Assembly (NCBI GenBank): GCA_016292045.1
Contig: JAEEZX010000018.1
Span: 1-64,000 of the forward strand
Reading direction: 5' to 3'
DNA from: Bacteroidaceae bacterium
Lineage (GTDB): Bacteria; Bacteroidota; Bacteroidia; Bacteroidales; Bacteroidaceae
Length of the DNA stretch: 64,000 nt
The position numbers and the translations under genes are program-made. Shown one piece after another: positions 16,545 to 29,490 of the stretch (the first letter of the stretch is position 1; every line of letters begins with the position of its first letter). The notes beneath the pieces were generated by a model. The model worked only from the letters and a program-made list of their open reading frames with translations. It was not told the origin of the DNA and did not search any database.

Positions 16545-17414
16545 TCACTCTGCATTAAAATATTCTTCAATATTGCTATTATATTCCATAAAACTTGCAA
16601 TGATGCTTTTCCATACATCAAAGGGGATTGTCCCATCCACTCTAAAAAGTTTAGTCTCCTTGGCAACTTTACCATCTCTTAATTTGCCGTTTATTCTCAA
16701 CAGATAATTATCAGAATTATACTTCCTAATCGAACCGTCCAAGTGATCAAACACGGATTTCGCCTTATTGTATTGAGTATGGATGTACTTACAACATATC
16801 TCCTCAGGTGAATACGTATAACGTGTATCCTGTAGTTCTTCTATTTCTAGTTGAAAACTATTGTCTTTTTTGTTTTTCCAATAAAAATCCGTTTGAAAAC
16901 TATTTGTACGCAAATGATCTTTTACACCTAAAATATATGATGCTTGGCCTTCCTTATTTGCTGGAATATCATTAGTGAACTTAGGCCCGTAATAATATTC
17001 TCTCCTACAATAATGCGACCAGTCCTTACTGAGCATGATTCTATCCAAATCTAAAGCTATTTTCAACGACGGTAGTTTCTCCTCTTGATAATAGCCAAAC
17101 AAATAAGGTACAATCCTGCCAAAACCATTAAATATACTATAACCACTTCTTAAATACTGATGAAGCATAATAGTGTATTCTGTGTTCTTTGATTTTAGAT
17201 AACCTACATCCGAAATACCTGGCTCGCCGAGAAAAGAAAATTCATCGAGCAGGTCTTTGATATAAAACAACCCTTCATCATCCATTTTATTCTTTAAAGA
17301 GGAGCAAATCTTAAATACAATATTCTCCTCTTCATAATATGGATAAATCGTTTCTATTTCAATTCCGGCCAAACTTTTAGCTTCAATCTTTTTAAATAGA
17401 TTTTTGTTTATCAT
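16545..17414 (-). CDS. Unrecognised 289-residue protein between hsdS and abiH
   Basis: I do not recognise this protein. It has no signal peptide or membrane segment and looks cytoplasmic, rich in Tyr, Lys and Glu. Its start lies inside the 3' end of hsdS (23-base overlap in another frame), so its translation is probably coupled to the restriction specificity subunit. Notable stretches are YRSGYSIFNGFGRIVPYLFGYY-like aromatic segments in the first half and a C-terminal RVDGTIPFDVWKSI. Position between hsdS and abiH suggests a part in defence, either as an added effector of the type I system or as a partner of AbiH; nothing in the sequence decides this. Confidence 0.75.
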   Translation of the reverse strand: MINKNLFKKIEAKSLAGIEIETIYPYYEEENIVFKICSSLKNKMDDEGLFYIKDLLDEFSFLGEPGISDVGYLKSKNTEYTIMLHQYLRSGYSIFNGFGRIVPYLFGYYQEEKLPSLKIALDLDRIMLSKDWSHYCRREYYYGPKFTNDIPANKEGQASYILGVKDHLRTNSFQTDFYWKNKKDNSFQLEIEELQDTRYTYSPEEICCKYIHTQYNKAKSVFDHLDGSIRKYNSDNYLLRINGKLRDGKVAKETKLFRVDGTIPFDVWKSIIASFMEYNSNIEEYFNAE

Positions 17415-18846
17415 CTTGATTTATATATAATTTGATGCTATCAAGTACAGCGAAGAGTTCTTCAATCTTTGCGACAATGCGGAATTGCTCTTGATATGGT
17501 GGTAAAGGAATGGTCAAACCTTCGAATTTAGCTCGAGAAATGTATTTAATTGTTGTACCTGTTCCTAAATCATAGAACCTTTTAGTCTGACTCATTAGGA
17601 AATAGTAAAGGAAATTCTCTTCAAGTACATTCTTTTGGGGAACTATGCCAATGAATGTTTGGTTTGTACAGCATTCAACGGTTGTAATAGCCTGAATTCC
17701 CAAAGATGCACTACAAGAACATAACACCGTGCCTATAGGGCATATTCTCATATTCATTTCTTTAATCAAATCCATTGACACATTCTGGTTTGACGAAGAG
17801 CCATTTAAGTATTTCCCTTCAATATCTTCTATTCTGCACCAAGGTATATCGCCATCAAAGCGAGTTGGTTTGTCTCGCTGGGGTACAATAAAGTCTGTAC
17901 AAACAGCCTTCAGATTTGATAAACACCAATTACCTGGAATATTGTTGGCTTCATACTTATTATCATAAGGTTCATACTTGGGATTGATGCGTTTCAAAAG
18001 TTCAATGGCTGGTTCGTCACTGGGGTCTTGGGGTACAAGTTTACCATGTATGGCGAGGTCGAGGATTTTGGACTTTGCTTTATCTATAGCCTTCAACAAA
18101 TCACCCTCATTGCTCTCCAATTCATCAATTAAGGTGAACCAACGCTCAACTTCATTTGCAATGCGTTGTTGCTCGGCAAGAGGAGGAATTGGAATCAGAA
18201 AGTTTTTAAGCACTTCAAATGGTGGAATATTCTTAATAGCTGTTCCCTTACTTTCTTTCGCTGCTTCATTTTTAAGAATATAATCGAAGTAGAGAAGGTA
18301 GAAGTATGTAATAGAGGTATCATATAATCGAATCAGCATTAGTGCTTGGTTTATTATTCCCTCTCGAATTCCTTGAGGAAGAATATATGTCTCACCTATT
18401 GTACCAGCACAACTCACAATAATATCTGAAGGCAATACTGCAAAACCTTTAAGTTCCTCATATTTTTCACTATCTATAAAATAATGCCCCAATGTAGCAT
18501 CTTTGTTGATAGCATTCTTCTGCTCGTAAACTTTATATGCGTCTGGAGTATCTGGTACGAACATGGATTTTGTTAAACTGCTACCAAATGGTCCTTTTTT
18601 ATAAAAGGCCAGATCATCCAATTTACACCACTCCCAGCTCTCAGGGATCTCGAATGGTGCTTCAATCTCTGTATCAGTAGCCGTCTTTTTACTCCGCTTA
18701 ATTTTTCCCTCTTTGACAAGTCGTTCTTTCTCTGCACGGATGCGCTCCAGCAATACGGATGCAGGCTCGTCATTCGGGTCTTGTGGAACAAGTTTGCCAC
18801 GAATGGCAAGGTCAAGTATCTTTTGACGTAACTTCTTTGTGTCCAT
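17392..18846 (-). CDS. hsdS: Type I restriction-modification specificity subunit (HsdS)
   Basis: DNA-recognition subunit of the type I complex, 484 residues with the full two-domain layout. Two target recognition domains are each followed by a conserved segment ending in PPLAEQQRIANEVE and PPYQEQFRIVAKIEELF. A duplicated spacer is obvious: KILDLAIRGKLVPQDPNDEP near residue 10 and KILDLAIHGKLVPQDPSDEP near the middle. The two recognition domains are unrelated in sequence, so the site should be bipartite and asymmetric. The gene begins three bases after rhuM stops and overlaps the following unknown gene by 23 bases. Confidence 0.95.
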   Translation of the reverse strand: MDTKKLRQKILDLAIRGKLVPQDPNDEPASVLLERIRAEKERLVKEGKIKRSKKTATDTEIEAPFEIPESWEWCKLDDLAFYKKGPFGSSLTKSMFVPDTPDAYKVYEQKNAINKDATLGHYFIDSEKYEELKGFAVLPSDIIVSCAGTIGETYILPQGIREGIINQALMLIRLYDTSITYFYLLYFDYILKNEAAKESKGTAIKNIPPFEVLKNFLIPIPPLAEQQRIANEVERWFTLIDELESNEGDLLKAIDKAKSKILDLAIHGKLVPQDPSDEPAIELLKRINPKYEPYDNKYEANNIPGNWCLSNLKAVCTDFIVPQRDKPTRFDGDIPWCRIEDIEGKYLNGSSSNQNVSMDLIKEMNMRICPIGTVLCSCSASLGIQAITTVECCTNQTFIGIVPQKNVLEENFLYYFLMSQTKRFYDLGTGTTIKYISRAKFEGLTIPLPPYQEQFRIVAKIEELFAVLDSIKLYINQDDKQKSI

Positions 18847-18849
18847 AAG

Positions 18850-24004
<5,155 letters not shown>

Positions 24005-24031
24005 AAGCGTCTCTTTCGAATCTTTCGACTG

Positions 24032-24065
24032 CAAAGGTATATATTATAGATTCAATTTAGATGAA
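24032..24065 (-). promoter_or_regulatory. hsdR promoter with shared island operator
   Basis: The -7 element TACCTTTG is at 24032-24039 (minus strand). Eleven bases further upstream is the inverted repeat TTCA-N7-TGAA at 24051-24065 (plus-strand reading TTCAATTTAGATGAA). The same pair of elements at the same spacing occurs at 27325-27358 and 28389-28422. Confidence 0.75.
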
Positions 24066-24088
24066 GTTATGTAAAAACATTAAGATTT

Positions 24089-25012
24089 TTATTTCTTTTT
24101 TCTCCATTCTTGTTCTTCTTCGTATTTTACCTGCGCTTGCTGAATGGCTAATAATACTGTTTTCTTATCTTCTTCAGGTGACAAGTCTTTACACCAATAT
24201 AGGACATCCAGCATATTGTAGATAAGGCTCCTTATCAAGTAAGGTGCCCTATTCTTTTTGACATCATCATCGGTTTCAGAACGATGAGAGCCCGGATTAG
24301 TTATGGCAACACAAGAATGTATTGCTCTTTGAATATAAACGGGTATTATCTCTTCCATATATGGCTTTCCTAACATGATACTACATGCAGCAAGATTGGA
24401 ATTATCATGTTTGACCGTACAAAATCCCCTTTTATATAATCTTGATACTACATCGCTCATTATTTTTCTTATATCATTCAATAATGAATTGTTCTGCCAC
24501 TCTTCATTCTCTAATGCTTTTAAAATCCTCATTAAATCATGCTCAGACTCAGGCCAGGTATCAAAAACGATTTGATACTTGTGTCGAATTTGAGTTTCAT
24601 ACATCACATCAGCATTCTTTTTTATATCCTGGATAAGCCTATCCTCGTCTTTATCCTTCTCATAATATTGGCCTTCATGCTCTTCTGCAAAAGCTGTTCC
24701 CGATGCTAAGTCAGGTTGTCCTGTGAAAATATAATAAGGGACATAGCGAATATGAGCTAATTCGTGAATTTTCTTTATGCTATAAGTTAATCCATCCAAT
24801 TTGTCAACTTGGGAAGCTGGAGATTTAAACACTTTTGCATCCAATATAACACCAGACCATTCTTCGAGATGCTTTTCGAATTTCTCCATTCCCTCTTCGG
24901 CATTGGTAGAAGTGACAACCTCAAATCCGTTTTCAGGAAGCTCACAAACTTCTTTAAAAGAGATCATGTCTTCCCACTTATCATCTATCCACAATATCCT
25001 ATACTTACTCAT
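24089..25012 (-). CDS. Receiver-domain protein, partner of the methylase-kinase fusion
   Basis: A 307-residue protein with an N-terminal response-regulator receiver: acidic pair Asp10-Asp11 (RILWIDD), phosphoacceptor Asp58 at the end of GVILDAK, and the Thr of YYIFTGQPD. There is no recognisable helix-turn-helix. Residues about 140-300 form a mostly helical domain that I cannot assign, so the output is not ordinary transcription factor binding. Its ATG overlaps the stop of the methylase-histidine kinase gene by eight bases, the usual arrangement of a cognate two-component pair. It is followed by the hsdR promoter. Confidence 0.82.
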   Translation of the reverse strand: MSKYRILWIDDKWEDMISFKEVCELPENGFEVVTSTNAEEGMEKFEKHLEEWSGVILDAKVFKSPASQVDKLDGLTYSIKKIHELAHIRYVPYYIFTGQPDLASGTAFAEEHEGQYYEKDKDEDRLIQDIKKNADVMYETQIRHKYQIVFDTWPESEHDLMRILKALENEEWQNNSLLNDIRKIMSDVVSRLYKRGFCTVKHDNSNLAACSIMLGKPYMEEIIPVYIQRAIHSCVAITNPGSHRSETDDDVKKNRAPYLIRSLIYNMLDVLYWCKDLSPEEDKKTVLLAIQQAQVKYEEEQEWRKKK

Positions 25013-27287
25013 CTCCTCTATATATTGGTAGTTTTACGACAACACTAGTATATTTTTGTCCTCCTCTATCTTTTGTGAAGATATTATAGTTGCCACCATA
25101 ATGTTCAACAATGCTTTTAACAACATATCCACCGGTTCCCTGTCCGTCAGAATCCTTTCCCTTTACACCTCTCATTCCATAACGGGCCTTATCCATTCCA
25201 TCCGGAAGAGGTCTCCCGTTATTCGTAAAATCTATAATATAAAATCCGTCTTCAACAGAAAGAGTTATCTGAAGTTTATAATGCAGTGATTTGTCTACAA
25301 AACCATGAGTGATGGCATTACTGATGATATTGTTAACAAGACGCAAAAAGTCCGATTTGCCAATAAAAATGGTGGCTTTTCCTTTGGTAACCTCGTTTAG
25401 AGCAATATCATCTAGAATAAATGCAATAGAATAGTTGTTGTTCGTCTCACTAAAAGATGCTAAAATGGATTTAATATCTAGCGCTTCAGGCTCAGAGAAC
25501 ACATCCTCATCTGCAAGATGTCTTACAATTTCAGAGAGTGTATCAAGAGCATGCTTTTGACGACCAATATACATTTGAAGCTGAGCTGCTGAATCGTCTG
25601 GCAATCTATTAACAAAAGCCTCCATTAACGTCAACGTGTTACGGAGTTGCGTCATTGGCGTCTTCATGTCGTGCTTACGATTGCGAACCTCAATCATATA
25701 CTCGGACTTCAACTTATTAATTATTTCTTGAAGTCCCAGTTCTTTAGCCTTAGCCAATTTTGAAACCTCAGAAGCCTCACGGAAAATATTCGTCTGCTCA
25801 TTCAAAGGAGGAAATGATATTCTGGTGTCCAGAATATCTTCTCTCCTAAAACGAAGAATTGAGGAGCCGGCAAACGGCAACTTCTTTTTGGATAATTCCC
25901 AACAAAGGTATTCCGGATCTAAGCCATTGAAAGCAAGTTTATAGCCATATACATGAGGATGTAGATATACAGGTTCCTCCGGCGAAGCCACACAGTATGT
26001 CGGCTTTAATTTTCCTATTGAAGAAAAAAGCAAAACCGGCTCTTCAACCATTACAGCTCTTTCAGGTATTTCAGATTCTTCAAAACTGCTTGGAGAAATG
26101 AAGTAGTGAAAATCTTCAGAAGCCAGGCTAGATATATTCACCACGCGTCCTCTTTCCTCTTTTAGGGGGGGCACCTGCTTATGGGAAATAGGCGTCAATA
26201 CTTCCCTCAACGTTTTCACGAGATAGCCCTGGGGAACATCCTCTTCTTTTTCCAACAAATAAGTCAGGACGTTCCAGGTATATCTTTTCTTCGCAATATC
26301 GCCCGCACCGATTTCGATGCACTTATCGTTTTTGCGAGAATGAATAAGATTCAAGACCTGTTCAACATCAAGTATCTTCTCCTTGTTGTTTGCGTTGTAC
26401 TTATAACTGTCACTAGCATCAACAAAAAGGACAGGGTCATCCCCATTTCTTTCCTTGTTTAGAACAATTAAAGAAGTTGAAACAGCAGAACGGGAATAAA
26501 TCCCTGATGGTAATTGTACTACCATATCAATCATATTACCATCAACTATCTGCTGCCTCAACATGGATACAATCGAATTTTGATGAGAACAAACACTTGA
26601 TGGCATTATATAGTATGCGTGCTTAGTGCGGCTTTCGATGAAGCGCTCTAACACATACTGTTCTGTGGTCTTTGAGTTAATATGATGATAATTAGGCAAA
26701 GATCTCAGACTCATTCCAAATGGAGGAGTTGAAACAATACAATCTGCGCCATGAGTGTTCCAGGCTGACACAGAATCACCGCATATAATTCCGCTATAAT
26801 CGTATCCGTTTAATTCAAGCCTCATTTGCGCCATCTTACAAACGGACGTATCAAGCTCCTCACCATGATAATCATGGATAAAATCCGCAATTCCGTATGA
26901 GGCTAATCCGGCAAAGGGATTGTAAATGGACTGATATTTCTTCTCCTCGATTAATTTCAATACCAATTCAGTCACTTCGGATGACTGAATCGACAACCCC
27001 CAATAAGTATCAGAAATATAATTCTCAATGAACTTTTCTGTACAAATTGGAAGGATTTCCTTGTAATTATTTCCACAGGCTTCTTTAATCTTCTCAATGT
27101 ATGTCGACTCCTCCTCTGTAACTTCTTCGTGATCAAATTGTGTGAATGACCTCTTTACCTTACAGAGCAAAGACATGGCAGACAGAAATCTCTCATCTAT
27201 GTTACTATAATGAGAACGTAACTTTATTATATAATCAATTACAATATAGTAAACGACATCTGCCTGGCTGGAATTTGACATACTCAT
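25005..27287 (-). CDS. Fusion: type I methylase-like domain, HsdS-like recognition domain and histidine kinase
   Basis: A 760-residue fusion. Residues about 80-330 follow the HsdM methylase fold: motif I is NPFAGLASYG (about 123-132), a GEEL strand and GDSV follow, and motif IV is STPPFG (about 186-191), where a catalytic N6-methylase has N/DPPF. Residues about 350-510 resemble an HsdS target-recognition half ending ISFPPLNEQTNIFREA and running into a coiled coil. The last 230 residues are a histidine kinase: H-box RKHDMKTPMTQLRN (His about 539), N-box NNIISNAITHG, DFTNNGRPLP and the GQGTGGYVVKSIV lid. No membrane segment or PAS domain is present. I infer a sensor that reads DNA and signals to the receiver gene it overlaps. 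The ATG at 27287 or 27281 is the likely start. Confidence 0.85.
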   Translation of the reverse strand: MSMSNSSQADVVYYIVIDYIIKLRSHYSNIDERFLSAMSLLCKVKRSFTQFDHEEVTEEESTYIEKIKEACGNNYKEILPICTEKFIENYISDTYWGLSIQSSEVTELVLKLIEEKKYQSIYNPFAGLASYGIADFIHDYHGEELDTSVCKMAQMRLELNGYDYSGIICGDSVSAWNTHGADCIVSTPPFGMSLRSLPNYHHINSKTTEQYVLERFIESRTKHAYYIMPSSVCSHQNSIVSMLRQQIVDGNMIDMVVQLPSGIYSRSAVSTSLIVLNKERNGDDPVLFVDASDSYKYNANNKEKILDVEQVLNLIHSRKNDKCIEIGAGDIAKKRYTWNVLTYLLEKEEDVPQGYLVKTLREVLTPISHKQVPPLKEERGRVVNISSLASEDFHYFISPSSFEESEIPERAVMVEEPVLLFSSIGKLKPTYCVASPEEPVYLHPHVYGYKLAFNGLDPEYLCWELSKKKLPFAGSSILRFRREDILDTRISFPPLNEQTNIFREASEVSKLAKAKELGLQEIINKLKSEYMIEVRNRKHDMKTPMTQLRNTLTLMEAFVNRLPDDSAAQLQMYIGRQKHALDTLSEIVRHLADEDVFSEPEALDIKSILASFSETNNNYSIAFILDDIALNEVTKGKATIFIGKSDFLRLVNNIISNAITHGFVDKSLHYKLQITLSVEDGFYIIDFTNNGRPLPDGMDKARYGMRGVKGKDSDGQGTGGYVVKSIVEHYGGNYNIFTKDRGGQKYTSVVVKLPIYRGDE

Positions 27288-27306
27288 AAACAATCTCTGA
27301 CTACAA

Positions 27307-27392
27307 TTTTTCTGATTTCGGCTGCAAAGGTACTGTGTGTATGTTCAATCTAAATGAACCTATTCATATTTTTGTAAATTTTCTTTTATTCG
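27307..27392. repeat. Direct repeat A flanking the DUF4268 gene
   Basis: This segment and 28371-28456 are diverged direct copies containing, in plus-strand order, a leader stretch (TTTTCTGATTTCG), the -7 element, the operator and the last ten codons of a WYL gene. The 32 bases at 27343-27374 and 28407-28438 are identical. The DUF4268 gene sits exactly between the copies. Confidence 0.85.
27325..27358 (-). promoter_or_regulatory. Methylase-kinase promoter with shared island operator
   Basis: The -7 element TACCTTTG is at 27325-27332. The inverted repeat TTCAATCTAAATGAA is at 27344-27358, extended to GTTCA-N7-TGAAC. The eleven-base gap is the same as at the hsdR and DUF4268 promoters. Confidence 0.78.
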
Positions 27393-27410
27393 GCCTTAAA
27401 ATTCTTCTCT
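27360..27410 (-). pseudogene. Relic of the 3' end of a WYL-regulator gene
   Basis: Read on the minus strand, the ten codons before the TAG at 27360-27362 give RIKENLQKYE, matching the C-terminus RIKESLQKYE of the intact WYL gene, with the same stop and the same following operator. Further upstream the similarity breaks down and an in-frame stop appears. It is therefore a leftover 3' end, showing that a second WYL gene end once stood directly before the methylase-kinase gene. Confidence 0.75.
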
Positions 27411-27427
27411 CTGGAGCGTTGGACATA

Positions 27428-28369
27428 TCACTTCAACTTAGTAACGGGACCCTTCAATGCTGAGACAAAACACTTTGTCTTTTCGAGGTCGTCAGCAATG
27501 ATTGCAGGCCATTCTTCCTCAGGATTGTTATAACCACCCGGGAAGTCCGTTCGGATGGATGTTACTCGATAGCCTTCCAACTCCTCCCAATTAAGTCCGG
27601 GACCATAAGCTTTATCTATTTGCTCTCTGTCCTTCATAAGTTTATGTAAGATGTCGAGGTTTTCTGCCTCAGAATCCTTGCCCCTGTCTATGCGCAACTC
27701 GCAACGGACATTGTCTTTTGTCACCCACAGAGTCCACTGAACACCACCTATACCAGTACCACTCGAAATGAAACTATCCTTGGTGGCTGATGAGTTCCTA
27801 AATGCAGACATCGTTTTGTCTGCCTTAAACACTTTGAGTAATTCCGTCCAGAACTTGAAACGCATCTCGTGACGACGAGTCTCCTGGCGCTTAATCTCAC
27901 CTTTCTCACGAGTCTCTCTGGAAGGAGCAGACTTTATCGTGAACAGCGGACCTAAAGGAGAATCACCTATACGGATAAGTTGCAATTCGAGTAGATAGAA
28001 ATCGCAACCGTTGTCTGTCTCATTAAGCCAATTTATGGCTTCAACATGTTCCTGCTTGGCTTTTTCAACAATCCATATAGCCACCTTTGCGTTGAAAGCC
28101 GTTCGATAGGTGATAATCTTACCAAGATGGTCATGATTGGAGTCACCAAACTGATTCTCGATAACAACACCAGAACCATCCTCTAATTCTGCCTGAATAT
28201 CCACACGGAAATTCTCAGAGGTTTGTTCTGTAATGGGATTCACCAACTTCAGATGGATAGTTTCTGAAACGTATTCCAAATTGTCTGCAAGCCAAGGAGT
28301 GAAATCTCCTGATTCACTTTTGAAATGACTGCGAAGCCGAATGTTTTCTATCTTACTTATTTTACTCAT
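27428..28369 (-). CDS. DUF4268 protein with PD-(D/E)XK nuclease-like domain
   Basis: A 313-residue protein. The N-terminal half fits a PD-(D/E)XK nuclease fold: Asp57 in FRVDIQAEL, then Glu71 and Gln73 in GVVIENQFGDSNHDHLG (E-x-Q in place of E-x-K), followed by a helix with KIITYR. The C-terminal half, from about residue 170, is the DUF4268 domain (FWTELL...). Proteins of this family are often encoded in defence and mobile loci, and nucleic-acid cleavage is likely but not shown. It has its own operator-bearing promoter directly after the WYL gene and is bracketed by the direct repeats described here, as if inserted as a cassette. Confidence 0.82.
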   Translation of the reverse strand: MSKISKIENIRLRSHFKSESGDFTPWLADNLEYVSETIHLKLVNPITEQTSENFRVDIQAELEDGSGVVIENQFGDSNHDHLGKIITYRTAFNAKVAIWIVEKAKQEHVEAINWLNETDNGCDFYLLELQLIRIGDSPLGPLFTIKSAPSRETREKGEIKRQETRRHEMRFKFWTELLKVFKADKTMSAFRNSSATKDSFISSGTGIGGVQWTLWVTKDNVRCELRIDRGKDSEAENLDILHKLMKDREQIDKAYGPGLNWEELEGYRVTSIRTDFPGGYNNPEEEWPAIIADDLEKTKCFVSALKGPVTKLK

Positions 28370-28370
28370 G

Positions 28371-28456
28371 TTTTTCTGATTTCGATGGCAAAGGTATAGA
28401 AAATATGTTCAATCTAAATGAACCTATTCATATTTTTGCAAACTTTCTTTTATTCG
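28371..28456. repeat. Direct repeat B flanking the DUF4268 gene
   Basis: The copy that contains the functional 3' end of the WYL gene (stop codon 28424-28426) and the promoter of the DUF4268 gene. See the partner copy at 27307-27392 for the shared parts. Confidence 0.85.
28389..28422 (-). promoter_or_regulatory. DUF4268 gene promoter with shared island operator
   Basis: The -7 element TACCTTTG is at 28389-28396 and the inverted repeat TTCAATCTAAATGAA at 28408-28422, eleven bases apart. The operator begins one base after the WYL stop codon, so the regulator gene and its probable binding site are contiguous. Confidence 0.78.
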
Positions 28457-29419
28457 ACGTAAAATTTCCTCTCGTAAACTCTCTGGAGACTGCACGACAA
28501 CACGACCACCATAAGACAACAGAAGCTGTATCAACTCATAGTTCGGTATCACACGGATAGAGATGACTGCGCTGCCGTCTTCCCTCTTCTCTACAACCTC
28601 CTGAGTACTGTGGATGGGCTTGGAAAGAATATAAGGCAACTGCTCGGCATTGACCCACAATACGACAGTCTGTACTTCACCATCCGTCGGCACAGTAACA
28701 CCAACCACATTGTCAAAATAATGAGCAAAGTCAATAGTGGTATTGGGGATGAAACGAGTCTTAACAGGAGCGATGGATCTTATGCGGTCGAGAGCAAAGT
28801 TAGACAAGCTCTTATAAGTCTCGTTGTAGGCTATCAGAAACCAACGCTGGTTGTACTCTTTAAGATAATAAGGATGTATGACGTCTTCCAAGATATTGTC
28901 ACTCTTGTAGCTCATATAAGTTATCTTGATGGGCTTCTTAGTGGTAATAGACTTGAAAAGCGGAGTAAACATGGATATTCCCTTCAACATTTTGTTGTCA
29001 CCAAAACCGACAGTAGGCTCCATCTTTGTGCTAACCGTCGTCTGAATACGGGCAAGCATTTCCTCCACCCATTCAAAACCGGGCATTCCCTCGAAGCGAC
29101 GGAGCAAAGAGAGAGACTGAGAAAGCTGCACAATCTCATCCTCGGTAAGCGGAGTCTTGAAAATAGAGAAAGTGGAGTCCTCATATCGATATCTTATCTC
29201 ACGTCCTACACGTATCTTCTCTACAACAACATGCCAGCGGTTTTCAATAGCAGCTATATCGTTACGTATAGTATTCAGAGCGGAGAGCGGCGCTTCTCCA
29301 CGTTGTTCAAGAGCATCATTGCATTTGTCAAATATCTCCTGGGTAGAGTATCCCCTTCTGGTGTGGAGACACCTGTCAATGATGATTTCTCTAAATGCTC
29401 CGTTCTTGACGTTTGCCAT
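28424..29419 (-). CDS. WYL-domain transcriptional regulator
   Basis: A 331-residue regulator from the ATG at 29419 (MANVKNG). The N-terminal third is a winged helix (REIIIDRCLHTRRGYSTQEI ... ALNTIRNDIAAIE), the middle is the WYL domain with HPYYLKEYNQRWFLIAYNE, and the C-terminal WCX-like extension ends in the helix of RIKESLQKYE. WYL proteins such as BrxR and CapW control phage-defence loci by binding inverted repeats and sensing a ligand. The shared 15-bp inverted repeat at three island promoters, one of them directly after this gene, is the obvious candidate site. A TTG start at 29458 is possible but lies in a repeat (AATTGTCAAT) and is less likely. Confidence 0.9.
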   Translation of the reverse strand: MANVKNGAFREIIIDRCLHTRRGYSTQEIFDKCNDALEQRGEAPLSALNTIRNDIAAIENRWHVVVEKIRVGREIRYRYEDSTFSIFKTPLTEDEIVQLSQSLSLLRRFEGMPGFEWVEEMLARIQTTVSTKMEPTVGFGDNKMLKGISMFTPLFKSITTKKPIKITYMSYKSDNILEDVIHPYYLKEYNQRWFLIAYNETYKSLSNFALDRIRSIAPVKTRFIPNTTIDFAHYFDNVVGVTVPTDGEVQTVVLWVNAEQLPYILSKPIHSTQEVVEKREDGSAVISIRVIPNYELIQLLLSYGGRVVVQSPESLREEILRRIKESLQKYE

Positions 29420-29490
29420 ATATCTTATTTTCTTTCTTGTTCCGTTAACTATTGACAATTGAGAATTGGGTTATTGTTTATGGATTTCAT

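Noticed and set aside
24089..27287. Reading the methylase-kinase pair as an ordinary second hsdM/hsdS
   Set aside because: The last 230 residues are a complete histidine kinase, motif IV has Thr in place of Asn/Asp, and the overlapping partner is a receiver protein rather than HsdS or HsdR.
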